In this document: positions 19,643-20,473 of the stretch, one piece after another
Layout of the letters: each line of letters opens with the position of its first letter
Position numbering within the stretch: position 1 is the stretch's first letter
From: JAVVEG01 sp041689205
GTDB lineage: Bacteria; Pseudomonadota; Gammaproteobacteria; Pseudomonadales; Pseudohongiellaceae
NCBI GenBank assembly: GCA_041689205.1
Contig: JBDNGQ010000069.1
Location: 1 to 20,473, forward strand
Length of the DNA: 20,473 nt
Direction: 5' to 3'
The notes under the pieces: generated by a model
Database searches by the model: none
Told to the model about the DNA's origin: nothing
What the model saw: the letters and a program-made list of their open reading frames with translations, nothing else
Position numbers and translations under genes: made by a program

Positions 19643-20473
19643 ATGAACTCTTCAGAAAACCGGATCTCCTCAGAACCCATGAGCGCGCCACAATCTGCAC
19701 GCTACTGGAACAGTGAACTGGCGCAGAACTGGACTGGCGCGCTGGTTCTGTTGATTGTTGGAATGCTGAGTGTTTTTATGAACTGGGAAGACACCCGTGA
19801 GTGGAACTCAGAAACAGTTATCACCGCGGTTCTGGCCGCTTCTGTGGTACTTACCTTTATCAGCTTTATCAGCCACCGGGCAATGGCATTGCGCTCTCGG
19901 CAATTCGCTCTTCTGTGGCTGGAAGCTCTGTTAATAATTCCACTGTACTTCCTGGTAGATATCAGCTTCATTGCAATTCTGGGTATTGTATGGATTGTTC
20001 AGGTTGCTGAGATTGCCGACATCCACCGCACCATCTGGTTGCTGCTGGCTGCGGTAACTGTCTTTACCATCGCACAGTTTTATCACTGGTATGGCACCAG
20101 CATTTTTGCCGCTGTGGTTGACTCTGTTACGCTCGGGATGTTTCACCTTTTTGCCGTTATCACTACCCATAGGGCTAATCGAGAACAGCTGTTGCGCGAG
20201 CAAACCGCTGCGCTGAACCGAGAACTTATTGCCACCCGTGAATTACTGACTCAAAGCTCAAGACAAAGTGAAAGACTGCGTATTGCCCGTGATCTGCACG
20301 ACCTGCTCGGTCACCACATGACGGCGCTGATTTTGAATCTGGAGGTAGCCACTCATTGCACCGAAGGCAAAGCGTTGCAAAAAGTGGAGCAGTCGCTGGC
20401 GCTGGGGAAATTACTGCTCAGTGATCTGCGCACGGCGGTCAGTGAACTACGGGAAGATGAGACTATTAATTTA
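19643..20473 (+). CDS. NarL-family sensor histidine kinase, 3' end beyond window
   Basis: An open frame of 277 codons reaches the last base without a stop. After a short soluble N-terminus, five or six transmembrane helices (residues ~31-46, 58-77, 89-105, 108-121, 131-147 and 156-174) are followed by a coiled coil (NREQLLREQTAALNRELIAT). A HisKA_3 dimerisation domain has the H-box RIARDLHDLLGHH (phospho-acceptor His219). The ATP-binding HATPase domain would follow beyond the window. This architecture, a multi-helix sensor with no periplasmic domain, matches DesK/LiaS-like kinases that pair with a LuxR/NarL-type response regulator, usually encoded next. An alternative start is Met13 (19679). 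Confidence 0.88.
   Translation, partial: MNSSENRISSEPMSAPQSARYWNSELAQNWTGALVLLIVGMLSVFMNWEDTREWNSETVITAVLAASVVLTFISFISHRAMALRSRQFALLWLEALLIIPLYFLVDISFIAILGIVWIVQVAEIADIHRTIWLLLAAVTVFTIAQFYHWYGTSIFAAVVDSVTLGMFHLFAVITTHRANREQLLREQTAALNRELIATRELLTQSSRQSERLRIARDLHDLLGHHMTALILNLEVATHCTEGKALQKVEQSLALGKLLLSDLRTAVSELREDETINL

Overview
The window looks like a chromosomal segment of a gammaproteobacterium, probably a free-living aquatic or oligotrophic one. The clues are an outer-membrane phospholipase A, a PA2778/PA2779-type gene pair known from Pseudomonas relatives, a periplasmic PQQ alcohol dehydrogenase with its own cytochrome c, and a periplasmic copper-protein operon. Base composition is moderate in most of the window (57% G+C in lines counted by hand near 4.8 and 12.0 kb) but rises to 73% in a line near 9.4 kb. 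Species-level assignment is not possible from the sequence alone.

Layout. 1-257: a large inverted repeat and a pldA promoter. 333-1457 (+): pldA, converging on 1463-2834 (-), a two-gene unit of a C39-like peptidase/TPR lipoprotein and a small PA2779-type protein. 3111-5556 (-): a PQQ-dependent alcohol dehydrogenase followed by a di-heme cytochrome c. It is divergent from an exported amidohydrolase (5782-7068, +). 7140-8816 (-): ilvD of the three-cysteine type.

8.9-11.9 kb is a decayed accessory island. It holds an internally deleted pyrC, an intact G+C-rich DUF6671-type zinc protein, a gutted IS1182-like element, an intact general-stress PPOX protein (10897-11436), a truncated semialdehyde dehydrogenase 5' end, an nnrS fragment, a second IS end in inverted orientation and a 97-bp MITE-like element. 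The pseudogenes share one pattern: ends survive, middles are lost, and nonsense codons or frameshifts follow.

11.97-17.67 kb (-) is a tightly packed five-gene unit: alpha/beta hydrolase, a membrane-anchored protein of unknown function, a multicopper oxidase, a membrane-anchored cupredoxin with a Gln-Thr repeat and His-rich stalk, and an FG-GAP lipoprotein. The first four genes overlap end to start (ATGA, TAATG, and an 8-bp overlap with a GTG start), so they are almost certainly co-translated. The likely theme is copper-dependent redox chemistry on the periplasmic face of the inner membrane; the substrate is unknown. This unit is the best candidate for an undescribed system here.

17.87-20.47 kb: a VOC-fold protein (+), a broken amidohydrolase (-), a polytopic membrane protein (-) and a NarL-family sensor histidine kinase (+) that runs off the window end. 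No tRNA, rRNA or CRISPR array was seen.
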